This document shows positions 1-8,477 of a stretch of 64,000 nt of DNA, one piece after another. Within the stretch, counting starts at the first letter, position 1. Each line of letters starts with the position of its first letter. The DNA lies in NCBI RefSeq assembly GCF_008807375.1, contig NZ_CP043311.1, positions 1,964,001 through 2,028,000 on the forward strand, in the 5' to 3' direction. The translations under genes were made by a program, and so were the position numbers. Under the pieces are notes generated by a model that did no database searches, was not told the DNA's origin, and saw nothing but the letters and a program-made list of their open reading frames with translations. The stretch is from Pseudomonas lalkuanensis. Its GTDB lineage: Bacteria > Pseudomonadota > Gammaproteobacteria > Pseudomonadales > Pseudomonadaceae.

Positions 1-103
1 GCTGCCGATAGTTGATTCCCAGGGCGTAGCCGCGCTGCGCGGCGAGGCGCGCCGTGGCGGCGCCGATGCCCCGGCTGGCGCCGGTGATCAGCATGACTTT
101 CAT
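1..103 (-). CDS. Short-chain dehydrogenase/reductase, N-terminal fragment
   Basis: Only the first 34 codons lie in the window; the gene continues past position 1. The N-terminus reads MKVMLITGASRGIGAATARL, which contains the TGxxxGIG dinucleotide-binding motif of classical SDR oxidoreductases (Rossmann fold, NAD(P)H). The ATG at 103 is preceded on the minus strand by GAGGAA at good spacing. It is divergent from ibpA. The substrate cannot be inferred from this fragment. Confidence 0.85.
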   Translation of the reverse strand, partial: MKVMLITGASRGIGAATARLAAQRGYALGINYRQ

Positions 104-120
104 GAGTTTTTCCTCGGGGT

Positions 121-148
121 CTTGAAATGTTTTCGAGCGTCCATATCT
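121..148 (+). promoter_or_regulatory. Heat-shock (sigma32) promoter of ibpA
   Basis: CTTGAAA at 121-127 and CCATATCT at 141-148 are separated by 13 bp. This is an almost exact match to the RpoH consensus (CTTGAAA, 11-16 bp, CCCATnT). It lies about 70 bp before the ibpA start, which leaves room for a structured 5' UTR. Confidence 0.8.
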
Positions 149-150
149 AG

Positions 151-216
151 GTTGCTGCGGGACGCCGAAGTCGGGTCCCGCTCTCGAAATACTTGCTGAT
201 TATTCAGGAGATCAAC
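151..216 (+). promoter_or_regulatory. ROSE-like RNA thermometer in the ibpA 5' UTR
   Basis: Two hairpins precede the ibpA start. The first pairs 158-163 (CGGGAC) with 175-180 (GTCCCG). The second sequesters the Shine-Dalgarno: 192-194 and 196-199 pair with 204-210 (TCAGGAG), leaving G195 bulged and a UUAU loop at 200-203. A bulged G in a U-U-G-C-U strand opposite the SD is the hallmark of ROSE elements, which melt on heating to allow translation of small heat-shock genes. Pairing was worked out by eye. Confidence 0.8.
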
Positions 217-663
217 ATGAGCACTGCATTTTCCCTCGCCCCTCTGTTCCGTCATTCCGTGGGCTTCGACCGCTTCAACGACCTGTTCGAATCCGCCCTG
301 CGCAATGAAGGTGGCAGCACCTATCCGCCCTACAACGTCGAGAAGCACGGTGACGACCAGTACCGCATCGTCATCGCCGTAGCCGGCTTCCAGGAAGAAG
401 ACCTGGATATCCAGGTGGAGCGCGGCGTGCTGGCCGTCAGCGGCGGCAAGCGCGAGAGGAGCGACGAGTCTGTCACCTACCTGCACCATGGCATCGCCCA
501 GCGCGCCTTCAAGCTGTCGTTCCGCCTGGCCGACCACATCGAGGTCAAGGCCGCCGCTCTGCAGAACGGCCTGCTGAATATCGACCTGGTGCGTGTGGTG
601 CCGGAAGAGGCGAAGGCCAAGCGTATCCCGATCAACGGCCAGCGCGCAGTGCTGGAAAACTGA
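217..663 (+). CDS. ibpA: Small heat-shock protein, Hsp20/IbpA family
   Basis: 148-residue ATP-independent chaperone that binds unfolding proteins in the cytoplasm and holds them for DnaK/ClpB. The alpha-crystallin domain spans about residues 35-130, with the conserved start YNVEKHGDDQYRI and the AxAGF motif. The ATG at 217 is chosen over an in-frame upstream codon at 193 because CAGGAG (205-210) sits just before it and because the upstream codon falls inside the thermometer hairpin. Expression is predicted to need both the sigma32 promoter and thermal melting of the SD hairpin. Length is typical of the family. Confidence 0.95.
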   Translation: MSTAFSLAPLFRHSVGFDRFNDLFESALRNEGGSTYPPYNVEKHGDDQYRIVIAVAGFQEEDLDIQVERGVLAVSGGKRERSDESVTYLHHGIAQRAFKLSFRLADHIEVKAAALQNGLLNIDLVRVVPEEAKAKRIPINGQRAVLEN

Positions 664-689
664 TCTCCGGGCTTTACCGGAAAAGAAGA

Positions 690-712
690 GGGCGCCCATG
701 GGCGCCCTTTTT
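690..712 (+). terminator. Rho-independent terminator after ibpA
   Basis: An 18-bp GC-rich perfect palindrome (690-707) is followed by TTTTT (708-712). It lies between convergent ibpA and the PAS-GGDEF-EAL gene. The other strand ends in a weaker pyrimidine tract, so it may act both ways. Confidence 0.8.
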
Positions 713-3700
713 CATGGTCCACCTTCAGGCGGTCGTTGCTGGCTCTGGGCGAGCAGGGCGCGGAACTCGGCCAGCGGTACGGGCTTGCTGTACAGGTACC
801 CCTGGTACAAGTGGCAGCCCTGCTGTTCGAGGAAGTCCAATTGCTCCCTGCGCTCGACGCCCTCGGCGATCATTTCCAGACCCAGGCTGCGGGCCATGGC
901 GACGATGGCACGAATGATCTCTGCATCGTTGGGGTCCTGGGTGGCATCGCGGACGAAGGACTGGTCGATCTTCAGCGCATCCACCGGCAGGCGCTTGAGG
1001 TAGGTCAGCGAGGAGTAGCCGGTGCCGAAGTCGTCCATGGCAAAGCTGGCCCCCAGTTTCTTCAGGCGACGCATCTTGCCGATGGTGTCCTCGATGTTCT
1101 GGATGACGATGCCTTCGGTGACTTCCAGTTTCAGCAGTTGGGCGGGGAGTTGGCTCCGTTGCAGGGCGCGCTCCACACGCTCGACGAAGTCGCTCTGGCG
1201 GAACTGCCGGGGACTGATGTTCACGCAGAGTCCGAAATCCCTCGCATTGACCAGTCCCTCGGCGAGCAACTGTTCGCAGGCGTTGCAGGCTTCGTCCAGC
1301 ACCCAGGCACCGACGTCGAGGATCAGGCCGCTCTCTTCCAGCACCTGGATGAAGTGGCCGGGGGACTGAGGTCCCAAAGTCGGATGTTGCCAGCGGAGCA
1401 GGGCTTCGGCGCCAACGATGCGGTTGTTGCGAGCATCCACCTGGGGCTGGAAGTGCAGTTCGAACTCACCGCGGGCCAATGCCATGCGCAGGTCGTTCTC
1501 CAGTCGCAGGCGTTCGCTTGCCGCCTCCTGCATGGTGCTGCGGAAAATCTGTATCGCGTTGCGGCCGGAGTCCTTGGCGCGGTAGAGGGCGATGTCGGCG
1601 CGCTTGAGCAGGTCCGCCGGGCTCGCGCCGTGGTCCGGGATCAGGGCAATGCCGATGCTGGGGGTGACCTGAAGGCGATGCCCGTCCAGGAGCATGGGTT
1701 CGGCCAGCAGCTTGCGCAGCTTGTCGGCGATTTCCCGAACCTGGTGGGTGACTTCCGAGCGCTTGCCTTCGAGTCCGGTCAGCAGCACCACGAATTCGTC
1801 GCCGCCCAGTCGTGCAACTGTGTCTTCCAGACGCACGCTGGCTTCCAGGCGGGCGGTGACCATCTTGAGCACGGCATCGCCGAGGGGATGGCCGAGCGAG
1901 TCGTTGATGTGCTTGAAGTGGTCGAGGTCGAGGAAGAGCAGCGCTCCGCGCATCTTGTGGCGCTGGAGCAGGGCGATCTGCTGGGTCAGGCGGTCGGTCA
2001 GCAGTGCGCGGTTGGGCAGGTTGGTCAGCGGGTCGTGGTAGGCCAGGTGCTGGATCTGCGCCTGGGCGTCCTTGAGCGCGCTGATGTCCCGCGCAGTCAG
2101 CAGCAGGCAGGCCGTACCGTCCAGGTCGATCTGCTCCACAGAGACTTCCACGACCTTATGGCTGCCGTCGCGATGCTGGCCGAGCATTTCCAGGTGGTGC
2201 ACACGGCCATTGCGCCTGAGTTGTTCGAGCAGGTGGTCGCGCTCGCCGGGCTTGGCCCAGATGTTCATCTCGCTCGCTGTGCGCCCCAGCACTTCGTCGG
2301 CACGGTACCCGGTCAGGCGGCTGAAGCCTTCGTTGATCTCGATGTAGCGGCCGGTGTCGCGCTCGGTGATGGTGATGGCATCGGGGCTGGAGTGGAACGC
2401 CTTGGCGAACTTCTCCTGGCTGGCCTTGAGCGCCGCCTCGGCCTGTTGGCGGGCGGTGATGTCGCGGAAGGTGGTGGTGATGCAGAGCTGGCGTTCGACG
2501 CGGATGAAGCGGCTGGACACCACGCAGGTCAGCAGGCGGCCGTCACGGGTGTGGAAGCGTGCTTCGACGTTGTCCAGCCCCTGGTCGCGCAGCAGTTCGC
2601 CGAACAGGCGTGAGCGCTGCTCGGGCTCGGCCCAGAACCGGAGCTGCGGAGCGCTCTTGCCGACGATCTCGTCGGGCCGCCAGCCGAACACTTCGCTGAA
2701 ACTCGGGTTGATTTCAACGAACACGCCGTCACGGATTCGCGAAACGCAGATCGGGTCGGGGCTGGCCTGGAACAGGGTGACGAACTTTTCTTCCGAAGCC
2801 GCCAGGCGCTGTTCGCGGCGAACCCGTTCACTGATGTCCATGAGGATGCCGGTCATGCGAACCGGGTGGCCGAGGTCGTCCCGGTAGAGCTTGGCGGTGC
2901 TTTCCAGGTAGTGCACCGCACCGTTGTTGAAGCGAGTGCGATAGGTCACCTGGTAGTCGTTGCTCCGTCCTTCCAGAAGCTCTTGATAGGCGCGTCGCAT
3001 GGTCTGGCGGTCTTCTTCCGGTACGCAGACGAAGAACTCGCGGAATTCGCCTTCGAACGGTTCCCTGGCCAGTCCGTGGAGGGCCGAAGCGCGCGCGGAA
3101 CCGTAGAGAATGCCGGTCGCGATGTGCCAGTCCCAGGTGCCGAGGTCAGCGGATTCGAGCGCCAGGTTGAGGCGCTCCTGGCTGTCCTTCAGGGCCTGTT
3201 CCTGGGCGCGTTGGCGCGTGACATCGCGGGCCGTCAGCACCAGGCAGGTGCGGCCATCCAGCTCGATTTCCTCGCCGTAGAGCAGGCAGATGGCGCGGCT
3301 GCCATCGCGGTGGCGCAGGTTCACTTCCAGCTCGTTGAGCTGGCCCTGGCGCTGCAGGGTGTCGAGCATCCGCTGGCGCTGTGCCGGGTCCTCCCAGATG
3401 CCCAGTTCCAGGGAGCTGTGGCCGATGGTTTCATCCTGGCTCCAGCCGAACTGGCACTCGAAGCCGGCGTTCACCTCCATGAAGCAGCCGCTGGCGCGGT
3501 CGGTGATCACCACCGCGTCGGGCGTGCTGCGGAAGGCCTTGGCGAACTTTTCCTCGCTGCTGCGCAGGGCATTCTCGGCGCGCTTGCGTTCGGTGGTGTC
3601 GAGGAAGGTACTGATCACGAACGGCTGATCTTCCAGTTCGATGTACTGGCTGGAGAGCACACCATCCAGAATGCCTCCATTGCGCGTGCGCAGCTTCACT

Positions 3701-4398
3701 TCCTGGGAGATCGGTGCGCCACTGTTGCGGGCATTGCGCAGCAGCCACTCGCGCTGCTCGAGGTCTACCCAGATGTCCAGTTCCAGGGTGGTGCGGCCGA
3801 TGGTTTCGGACACCGGCCAGCCCAGTACGTGCTCGAAGTGCTGGTTGGCCTCCACTATCAGGCTGTCGGTGAGGCGAACCAGCAGCACCACGTCCGGGCT
3901 CAGGTGGAACAGGCTGGAGTAACGTTGCCGGGAGTTGACCAGCTCCTGGGCGCGCTGCTGTTGCTGGGTGACGTCGCGGATCACGCCGATCATGCGGCGC
4001 CGGCCGTCAGTCGTGGGTTGCAGGCTGCCGCTGATCTCCAGCCAGTGCAGCGTGCCATCGGGCCAGCGGATGCGGTGTCGCATGGCGCGTTCGGATTGGC
4101 GGCCGTCGAGCACTTCGCGGAACAGGCGCAGGACTTCGACGCGGTCTTCCTCGGGAATCAGCTGGATGTAGTCCACCGGATGTTGCAGCGGTCGGTGAGG
4201 GTCCAGGCCGAACAAGGCCTGGGCGCCGCGGGACCAGTTGACCTGGCCGGAGTCGATATCCCAGGACCAGGCACCCAGGCGGGCGCCGTTCAGAGCCGCC
4301 AGAAGGCTCGCGGCGTCTTGCCAGGATTGCTCGAAGGCGACGGGATCGAGGGCAGGAATATGAGGAAGCGGAGGGTTCGGGTCACTGGCTTTGCGCAT
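712..4398 (-). CDS. Multi-PAS GGDEF-EAL protein (c-di-GMP cyclase/phosphodiesterase)
   Basis: About 1228 residues. Six PAS-type sensor domains occupy roughly residues 35-790; several share a repeated IW-(x)-EP-R motif, suggesting internal duplication. They are followed by a GGDEF domain with an intact LGGDEF signature and an EAL domain with AEALLRW and the DDFGTGYSS loop. Both catalytic signatures look intact, so it may make and/or degrade cyclic di-GMP under control of the PAS array. No transmembrane segment is evident, so a cytoplasmic sensor is likely. The start at 4398 (MRKASD) is preferred over an in-frame codon at 4458 because AAGGGG lies upstream of it. The ligand is unknown. Confidence 0.9.
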   Translation of the reverse strand: MRKASDPNPPLPHIPALDPVAFEQSWQDAASLLAALNGARLGAWSWDIDSGQVNWSRGAQALFGLDPHRPLQHPVDYIQLIPEEDRVEVLRLFREVLDGRQSERAMRHRIRWPDGTLHWLEISGSLQPTTDGRRRMIGVIRDVTQQQQRAQELVNSRQRYSSLFHLSPDVVLLVRLTDSLIVEANQHFEHVLGWPVSETIGRTTLELDIWVDLEQREWLLRNARNSGAPISQEVKLRTRNGGILDGVLSSQYIELEDQPFVISTFLDTTERKRAENALRSSEEKFAKAFRSTPDAVVITDRASGCFMEVNAGFECQFGWSQDETIGHSSLELGIWEDPAQRQRMLDTLQRQGQLNELEVNLRHRDGSRAICLLYGEEIELDGRTCLVLTARDVTRQRAQEQALKDSQERLNLALESADLGTWDWHIATGILYGSARASALHGLAREPFEGEFREFFVCVPEEDRQTMRRAYQELLEGRSNDYQVTYRTRFNNGAVHYLESTAKLYRDDLGHPVRMTGILMDISERVRREQRLAASEEKFVTLFQASPDPICVSRIRDGVFVEINPSFSEVFGWRPDEIVGKSAPQLRFWAEPEQRSRLFGELLRDQGLDNVEARFHTRDGRLLTCVVSSRFIRVERQLCITTTFRDITARQQAEAALKASQEKFAKAFHSSPDAITITERDTGRYIEINEGFSRLTGYRADEVLGRTASEMNIWAKPGERDHLLEQLRRNGRVHHLEMLGQHRDGSHKVVEVSVEQIDLDGTACLLLTARDISALKDAQAQIQHLAYHDPLTNLPNRALLTDRLTQQIALLQRHKMRGALLFLDLDHFKHINDSLGHPLGDAVLKMVTARLEASVRLEDTVARLGGDEFVVLLTGLEGKRSEVTHQVREIADKLRKLLAEPMLLDGHRLQVTPSIGIALIPDHGASPADLLKRADIALYRAKDSGRNAIQIFRSTMQEAASERLRLENDLRMALARGEFELHFQPQVDARNNRIVGAEALLRWQHPTLGPQSPGHFIQVLEESGLILDVGAWVLDEACNACEQLLAEGLVNARDFGLCVNISPRQFRQSDFVERVERALQRSQLPAQLLKLEVTEGIVIQNIEDTIGKMRRLKKLGASFAMDDFGTGYSSLTYLKRLPVDALKIDQSFVRDATQDPNDAEIIRAIVAMARSLGLEMIAEGVERREQLDFLEQQGCHLYQGYLYSKPVPLAEFRALLAQSQQRPPEGGP

Positions 4399-4510
4399 GC
4401 GCGCCCCTTTCCGTCGGTAGGGCAGATATCCGGGCCGGTGAATGGCGGAAGGTTCCAACGGCCTTCCCGGCCCTTTTCTTATGTGCTGCGGCTCAACTTA
4501 TCCTTTGCCC

Positions 4511-5398
4511 TCACAGATACGCAAGGTTGTCGCGTTGCGCGTCCAGCAGCCCCATGAAGGCCTTGGCGGCGTTGGACAGGGTGCGCTCGGTGTGCAGGAT
4601 GTAGCCGAGCTGGCGTGACAGCTGGATGTCCTGCAGCGGCAGGCGCACCACCGAATCGTCGAGCATGGTGCGCGGCAGTACGCTCCAGGCGATGCCGATG
4701 GACACCATCATCTTGATGGTTTCCATGTAGTTGGTGCTCATGGCGATGTTCGGCGTCAGCCCTTCCGCTTCGAACATGCGCCGCACGATGTGGTGGGTGA
4801 AGGTGTTGCCGCCCGGGAACACCGCCGGGTGCCTCGCCACGTCGGGGAGGAAGATGGTCTTGTCGCGGGCCAGCGGGTGTTCCGGCGCGGCAACGAAGTC
4901 CAGCGGGTCGTTCCACACCGGCACCGCTTGCACCGGCAAGGCGGTTTCCGGCGCCAGGGTGATCACGGCCAGCTCCACGCGGCCGTGGAGAATCTCCTCG
5001 TACGCCACTTCCGAGTCGAGGAACTGGATGTCCAGCGCGACCTGGGGGTAGGCGCGGGTGAAGGCGCGCAGCAGGGGGGGCAGGCGATGCAGGCCGATGT
5101 GGTGGCTGGTGGCCAGCGTCAGGCGGCCGCTGATGTCGCCGGACAGGTTGCTCAGGGCGCGGCGGGTGTCGTCCAGTACATTGAGAATCTGGTAGGCGCG
5201 GGGGAGCAGGGCACGCCCGGCCTCGGTCAGGCTCACTTCGCGCCCCAGGCGGTCGAACAGGCGTACGCTGAGTTGCTGTTCCAGCGAGGCGATGCGCTTG
5301 CTCACCGCTGGCTGGGTGAGGTGCAGGCGTTCCCCGGCTTCGGAGAAGCTGCCGGTCTCGGCGATGGCGATGAAGGCGTTGAGGCTGGCCAGATCCAT
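4511..5398 (-). CDS. LysR-family transcriptional regulator
   Basis: 295 residues with the family's standard length and layout. An N-terminal winged HTH covers residues 1-60 (MDLASLNAFIAIAETGSFSE, then LTQPAVSKRIASLE). A substrate-binding domain covers about 90-295. It is divergent from leuC across 170 bp containing a perfect inverted repeat with a T-N11-A core, the usual LysR site geometry. That position suggests it autoregulates and may control the leu genes, although the inducer is unknown. A homologue occupies the same place in other pseudomonads (from memory). Confidence 0.9.
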   Translation of the reverse strand: MDLASLNAFIAIAETGSFSEAGERLHLTQPAVSKRIASLEQQLSVRLFDRLGREVSLTEAGRALLPRAYQILNVLDDTRRALSNLSGDISGRLTLATSHHIGLHRLPPLLRAFTRAYPQVALDIQFLDSEVAYEEILHGRVELAVITLAPETALPVQAVPVWNDPLDFVAAPEHPLARDKTIFLPDVARHPAVFPGGNTFTHHIVRRMFEAEGLTPNIAMSTNYMETIKMMVSIGIAWSVLPRTMLDDSVVRLPLQDIQLSRQLGYILHTERTLSNAAKAFMGLLDAQRDNLAYL

Positions 5399-5435
5399 AA
5401 CTGGGCTCCATGGCAGAAGAGGGCCGGTCGGTTCT

Positions 5436-5454
5436 GCATTCCTTGATGGAATGC
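5436..5454. promoter_or_regulatory. Palindromic LysR-type operator candidate
   Basis: GCATTCC (5436-5442) and GGAATGC (5448-5454) form a perfect 7-bp inverted repeat with a 5-bp spacer. It contains T5439-N11-A5451. It lies between the divergent LysR gene and leuC, upstream of the probable leuC promoter. Confidence 0.6.
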
Positions 5455-5474
5455 TTTAAATAAAAAATATGAAT

Positions 5475-5503
5475 TTGAGTTATTCGATGCAAGCCCCTAG
5501 GAT
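5475..5503 (+). promoter_or_regulatory. Sigma70-type promoter of the leuC operon
   Basis: TTGAGT (5475-5480) and TAGGAT (5498-5503) are 17 bp apart. The hexamers sit 20 bp beyond the LysR-type palindrome, suited to activation. An AT-rich stretch (5455-5470) precedes the -35. Confidence 0.5.
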
Positions 5504-5568
5504 CGACCCCACAAGCAAAAGGGGCTTTCGACCCCTGCGCACGGAAACAAGCTGATGAGGACCTGACG

Positions 5569-6993
5569 ATGGCCGGCAAGACGCTCTACGACAAGCTCTG
5601 GGATGCTCACGAGGTGAAGCGCCGCGACGATGGTTCGTCGCTGATCTACATCGACCGTCACATCCTTCACGAAGTGACCTCGCCGCAGGCCTTCGAAGGG
5701 CTGCGCCTGGCCGGACGCAAACCGTGGCGCATCGACGCCAACATCGCCACTCCGGACCACAACGTGCCGACCACCCGTGCCGAGCGCCAGGGCGGTCTCG
5801 AAGCGATCGCCGATGAAGTGTCGCGCATCCAGGTCAAGACCCTGGACGAGAACTGCGATGACTTCGGCATCCTCGAGTTCAAGATGAACGACGTGCGCCA
5901 GGGTATCGTCCACGTGGTCGGCCCGGAGCAGGGCGCCACCCTGCCGGGCATGACCGTGGTCTGCGGTGACTCCCACACCTCCACCCACGGCGCCTTCGGT
6001 GCGCTGGCCCACGGCATCGGCACCTCCGAGGTCGAGCACGTGCTGGCCACCCAGTGCCTGGTGGCGAAGAAGATGAAGAACATGCAGGTACGCGTGGAGG
6101 GCAAACTGCCCGCCGGCGTCACCGCCAAGGACATCGTGCTGGCCGTGATCGGCAAGATCGGCACCGCTGGCGGCAATGGCCATGCCCTCGAGTTCGCCGG
6201 CAGCGCCATCCGTGACCTGTCCGTCGAAGGCCGCATGACCATCTGCAACATGTCCATCGAAGCGGGCGCTCGTGTAGGCCTGGTGGCGGTGGACGAAAAG
6301 ACCATCGCCTACGTGGAGGGCCGCCCCTTCGCGCCGAAGGGCGCCGACTGGGACAAGGCCGTGGCCGCCTGGCGTGACCTGGTGTCCGACGCCGACGCGC
6401 ATTTCGACACCGTGGTCGAGCTGCGTGCCGAAGACATCAAGCCGCAGGTGAGCTGGGGTACTTCGCCGGAAATGGTGCTGCCCGTGGACCAGCGCGTGCC
6501 GGACCCGGCTGCCGAGGCCGACCCGGTCAAGCGTGGCTCCATCGAGCGTGCCCTGAAATACATGGGCCTCGCCGCCAACCAGGCGATCACCGACATCCAG
6601 CTCGACCGTGTATTCATCGGTTCCTGCACCAACTCGCGCATCGAAGATCTGCGCGCTGCCGCCGAAGTAGCCAAGGGCCGCAAGGTCGCCGCCACCGTCA
6701 AGCAGGCGCTGGTGGTGCCGGGTTCCGGCCTGGTCAAGCAGCAGGCCGAACAGGAAGGCCTGGACAAGATCTTCATCGAGGCGGGATTCGAATGGCGTGA
6801 ACCGGGCTGCTCCATGTGCCTGGCGATGAACCCGGACCGCCTGGAGAGCGGCGAGCACTGCGCGTCCACCTCCAACCGCAACTTCGAAGGTCGTCAGGGC
6901 GCCGGTGGCCGCACCCACCTGGTCAGTCCGGCCATGGCCGCCGCTGCTGCGGTGACCGGTCGTTTCGTCGATGTTCGCGAGTTGCTCAAGTAA
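5569..6993 (+). CDS. leuC: 3-isopropylmalate dehydratase, large subunit
   Basis: 474 residues, family length. With LeuD it isomerises 2-isopropylmalate to 3-isopropylmalate in leucine synthesis. It is an aconitase-fold enzyme with a 4Fe-4S cluster. The cluster cysteines are visible in FIGSCTNSR and EPGCSMC, and the substrate-binding [17 protein letters not shown] segment is intact. The ATG at 5569 follows TGAGGA. It is the first gene of the leu cluster, 15 bp before leuD. Confidence 0.98.
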   Translation: MAGKTLYDKLWDAHEVKRRDDGSSLIYIDRHILHEVTSPQAFEGLRLAGRKPWRIDANIATPDHNVPTTRAERQGGLEAIADEVSRIQVKTLDENCDDFGILEFKMNDVRQGIVHVVGPEQGATLPGMTVVCGDSHTSTHGAFGALAHGIGTSEVEHVLATQCLVAKKMKNMQVRVEGKLPAGVTAKDIVLAVIGKIGTAGGNGHALEFAGSAIRDLSVEGRMTICNMSIEAGARVGLVAVDEKTIAYVEGRPFAPKGADWDKAVAAWRDLVSDADAHFDTVVELRAEDIKPQVSWGTSPEMVLPVDQRVPDPAAEADPVKRGSIERALKYMGLAANQAITDIQLDRVFIGSCTNSRIEDLRAAAEVAKGRKVAATVKQALVVPGSGLVKQQAEQEGLDKIFIEAGFEWREPGCSMCLAMNPDRLESGEHCASTSNRNFEGRQGAGGRTHLVSPAMAAAAAVTGRFVDVRELLK

Positions 6994-7008
6994 GGAAGGA
7001 GAGTCGAG

Positions 7009-7653
7009 ATGAAAGCCTTTACCCAACACACCGGTCTCGTCGCTCCGCTGGATCGCGCCAACGTCGACACCGACCAGATCATTCCCAAGCAGTTCCTCAA
7101 GTCGATCAAGCGCACTGGCTTCGGTCCCAACCTGTTCGACGAATGGCGTTACCTGGATGTGGGCCAGCCCAACCAGGACAACTCCAAGCGTCCGGTGAAC
7201 AAGGACTTCGTGCTGAACTTCCCGCGCTATCAGGGTGCCAGCGTACTGCTCGCCCGCGAGAACTTCGGTTGCGGCTCCTCCCGCGAGCACGCCCCGTGGG
7301 CACTGGAGGAGTACGGCTTCCGCGCGATCATCGCGCCGAGCTACGCGGACATCTTCTTCAACAACAGCTTCAAGAACGGCCTGCTGCCAATCATCCTGAA
7401 GGACGATGAAGTCGACGAACTCTTCCAGCAGTGCGAGGCTGCCGAGGGTTACCAACTGACCGTCGACCTCGCCGCACAGACCGTGACCCGCCCCGACGGC
7501 AAGCTGTACCGCTTCGAGGTGGACACGTTCCGCAAGCACTGCCTGCTCAATGGCCTGGACGACATCGGCCTGACCCTGCAGGACGCTGAAGCGATCAAGG
7601 CCTTCGAAGGCAGGCACCGCCAGGCCAACCCCTGGCTGTTCCGCGACGCCTGA
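7009..7653 (+). CDS. leuD: 3-isopropylmalate dehydratase, small subunit
   Basis: 214 residues; the swivel-domain partner of LeuC. The N-terminal [22 protein letters not shown] and the [15 protein letters not shown] signature identify it. It starts 15 bp after leuC with GGAAGGAGAG in front, so the two subunits should be co-translated in balance. It is followed 17 bp later by a methyltransferase gene in the same orientation. Confidence 0.98.
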   Translation: MKAFTQHTGLVAPLDRANVDTDQIIPKQFLKSIKRTGFGPNLFDEWRYLDVGQPNQDNSKRPVNKDFVLNFPRYQGASVLLARENFGCGSSREHAPWALEEYGFRAIIAPSYADIFFNNSFKNGLLPIILKDDEVDELFQQCEAAEGYQLTVDLAAQTVTRPDGKLYRFEVDTFRKHCLLNGLDDIGLTLQDAEAIKAFEGRHRQANPWLFRDA

Positions 7654-7670
7654 ACATCAAGGAGAGCGAC

Positions 7671-8435
7671 GTGAGCGACAAGGCCCATGAGCAGGTGGTC
7701 CAGCGCCAGTTCGGCGAGCAGGCCGCTGCCTACCTGAGCAGCGCTGTACATGCCCAGGGCGTCGAGTTCGCCCTGCTGCAGGCCGAAGTGGCCGGTCGCG
7801 GCGACGCGCGCGTGCTGGACCTCGGTTGCGGCGCAGGCCATGTGGCGTTCCAGGTGGCACCGTTGGTCGGTGAGGTCATCGCTTACGATCTCTCCGCGCA
7901 GATGCTCGAAGTAGTGGCCGGTGCTGCTTCCCAGCGCGGCCTGGGCAATGTCGTCACCCAGCAGGGGATGGCCGAGGCGCTGCCGTTTGCCGACGCCAGC
8001 TTCGAGTTCGTCTTCAGCCGCTATTCGGCGCATCACTGGAGCGACCTGGGCGTGGCCCTGCGCGAAGTTCGCCGCGTACTCAAGCCGGGCGGCGTGGCTG
8101 CTTTCATCGACGTGGCTTCGCCCGGGCGTCCGTTGCTGGACACCCACTTGCAGACCGTCGAAGTGCTGCGTGACACCAGCCACGTGCGCAACTACTCGCC
8201 CGCCGAATGGCTGCGCCAGGTCGCCGAGGCCGGCCTGCAGACGCGCAGCCACACGCGCCAGCGGCTGCGCCTGGAGTTCGCCTCCTGGGTCGAGCGCATG
8301 CGCACGCCGGCGGTCTTCCGCGAGGCCATCCTGGCCTTGCAGGCATCCGTGGGCGATGAGGTTCGCGAATATTTCGAAATTGCCGCGGACGGCTCCTTCA
8401 GCACCGATGTCCTGGTGCTCTGGGCCGAACGCTAG
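7671..8435 (+). CDS. Class I SAM-dependent methyltransferase inside the leu operon
   Basis: 254 residues with a Rossmann-like SAM-binding fold. Motif I is VLDLGCGAGHVAF (residues about 45-57), followed by an acidic residue after AYD and a motif resembling the UbiE/COQ5 and methyltransferase-11 group (VLKPGGVAAFID). GTG start at 7671 after AAGGAG. It is wedged between leuD and leuB and is almost certainly co-transcribed with them. The same gene is found there in P. aeruginosa (from memory, PA3119). It has no known role in leucine synthesis and the substrate cannot be told from sequence. Confidence 0.85.
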   Translation: MSDKAHEQVVQRQFGEQAAAYLSSAVHAQGVEFALLQAEVAGRGDARVLDLGCGAGHVAFQVAPLVGEVIAYDLSAQMLEVVAGAASQRGLGNVVTQQGMAEALPFADASFEFVFSRYSAHHWSDLGVALREVRRVLKPGGVAAFIDVASPGRPLLDTHLQTVEVLRDTSHVRNYSPAEWLRQVAEAGLQTRSHTRQRLRLEFASWVERMRTPAVFREAILALQASVGDEVREYFEIAADGSFSTDVLVLWAER

Positions 8436-8477
8436 AAAGTATTGCATGGCGCGGAGTGCGCCTAACGAGAGGAAAGC

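Noticed and set aside
736..2613. Long open frame (625 codons) on the plus strand
   Set aside because: It is the antisense of the PAS-GGDEF-EAL gene. The peptide has no domain and the usual skewed composition of GC-rich shadow frames.
5497..7617. Long minus-strand frame (706 codons) opposite leuC and leuD
   Set aside because: It lies fully antisense to two recognisable enzymes and has no SD and no known domain.
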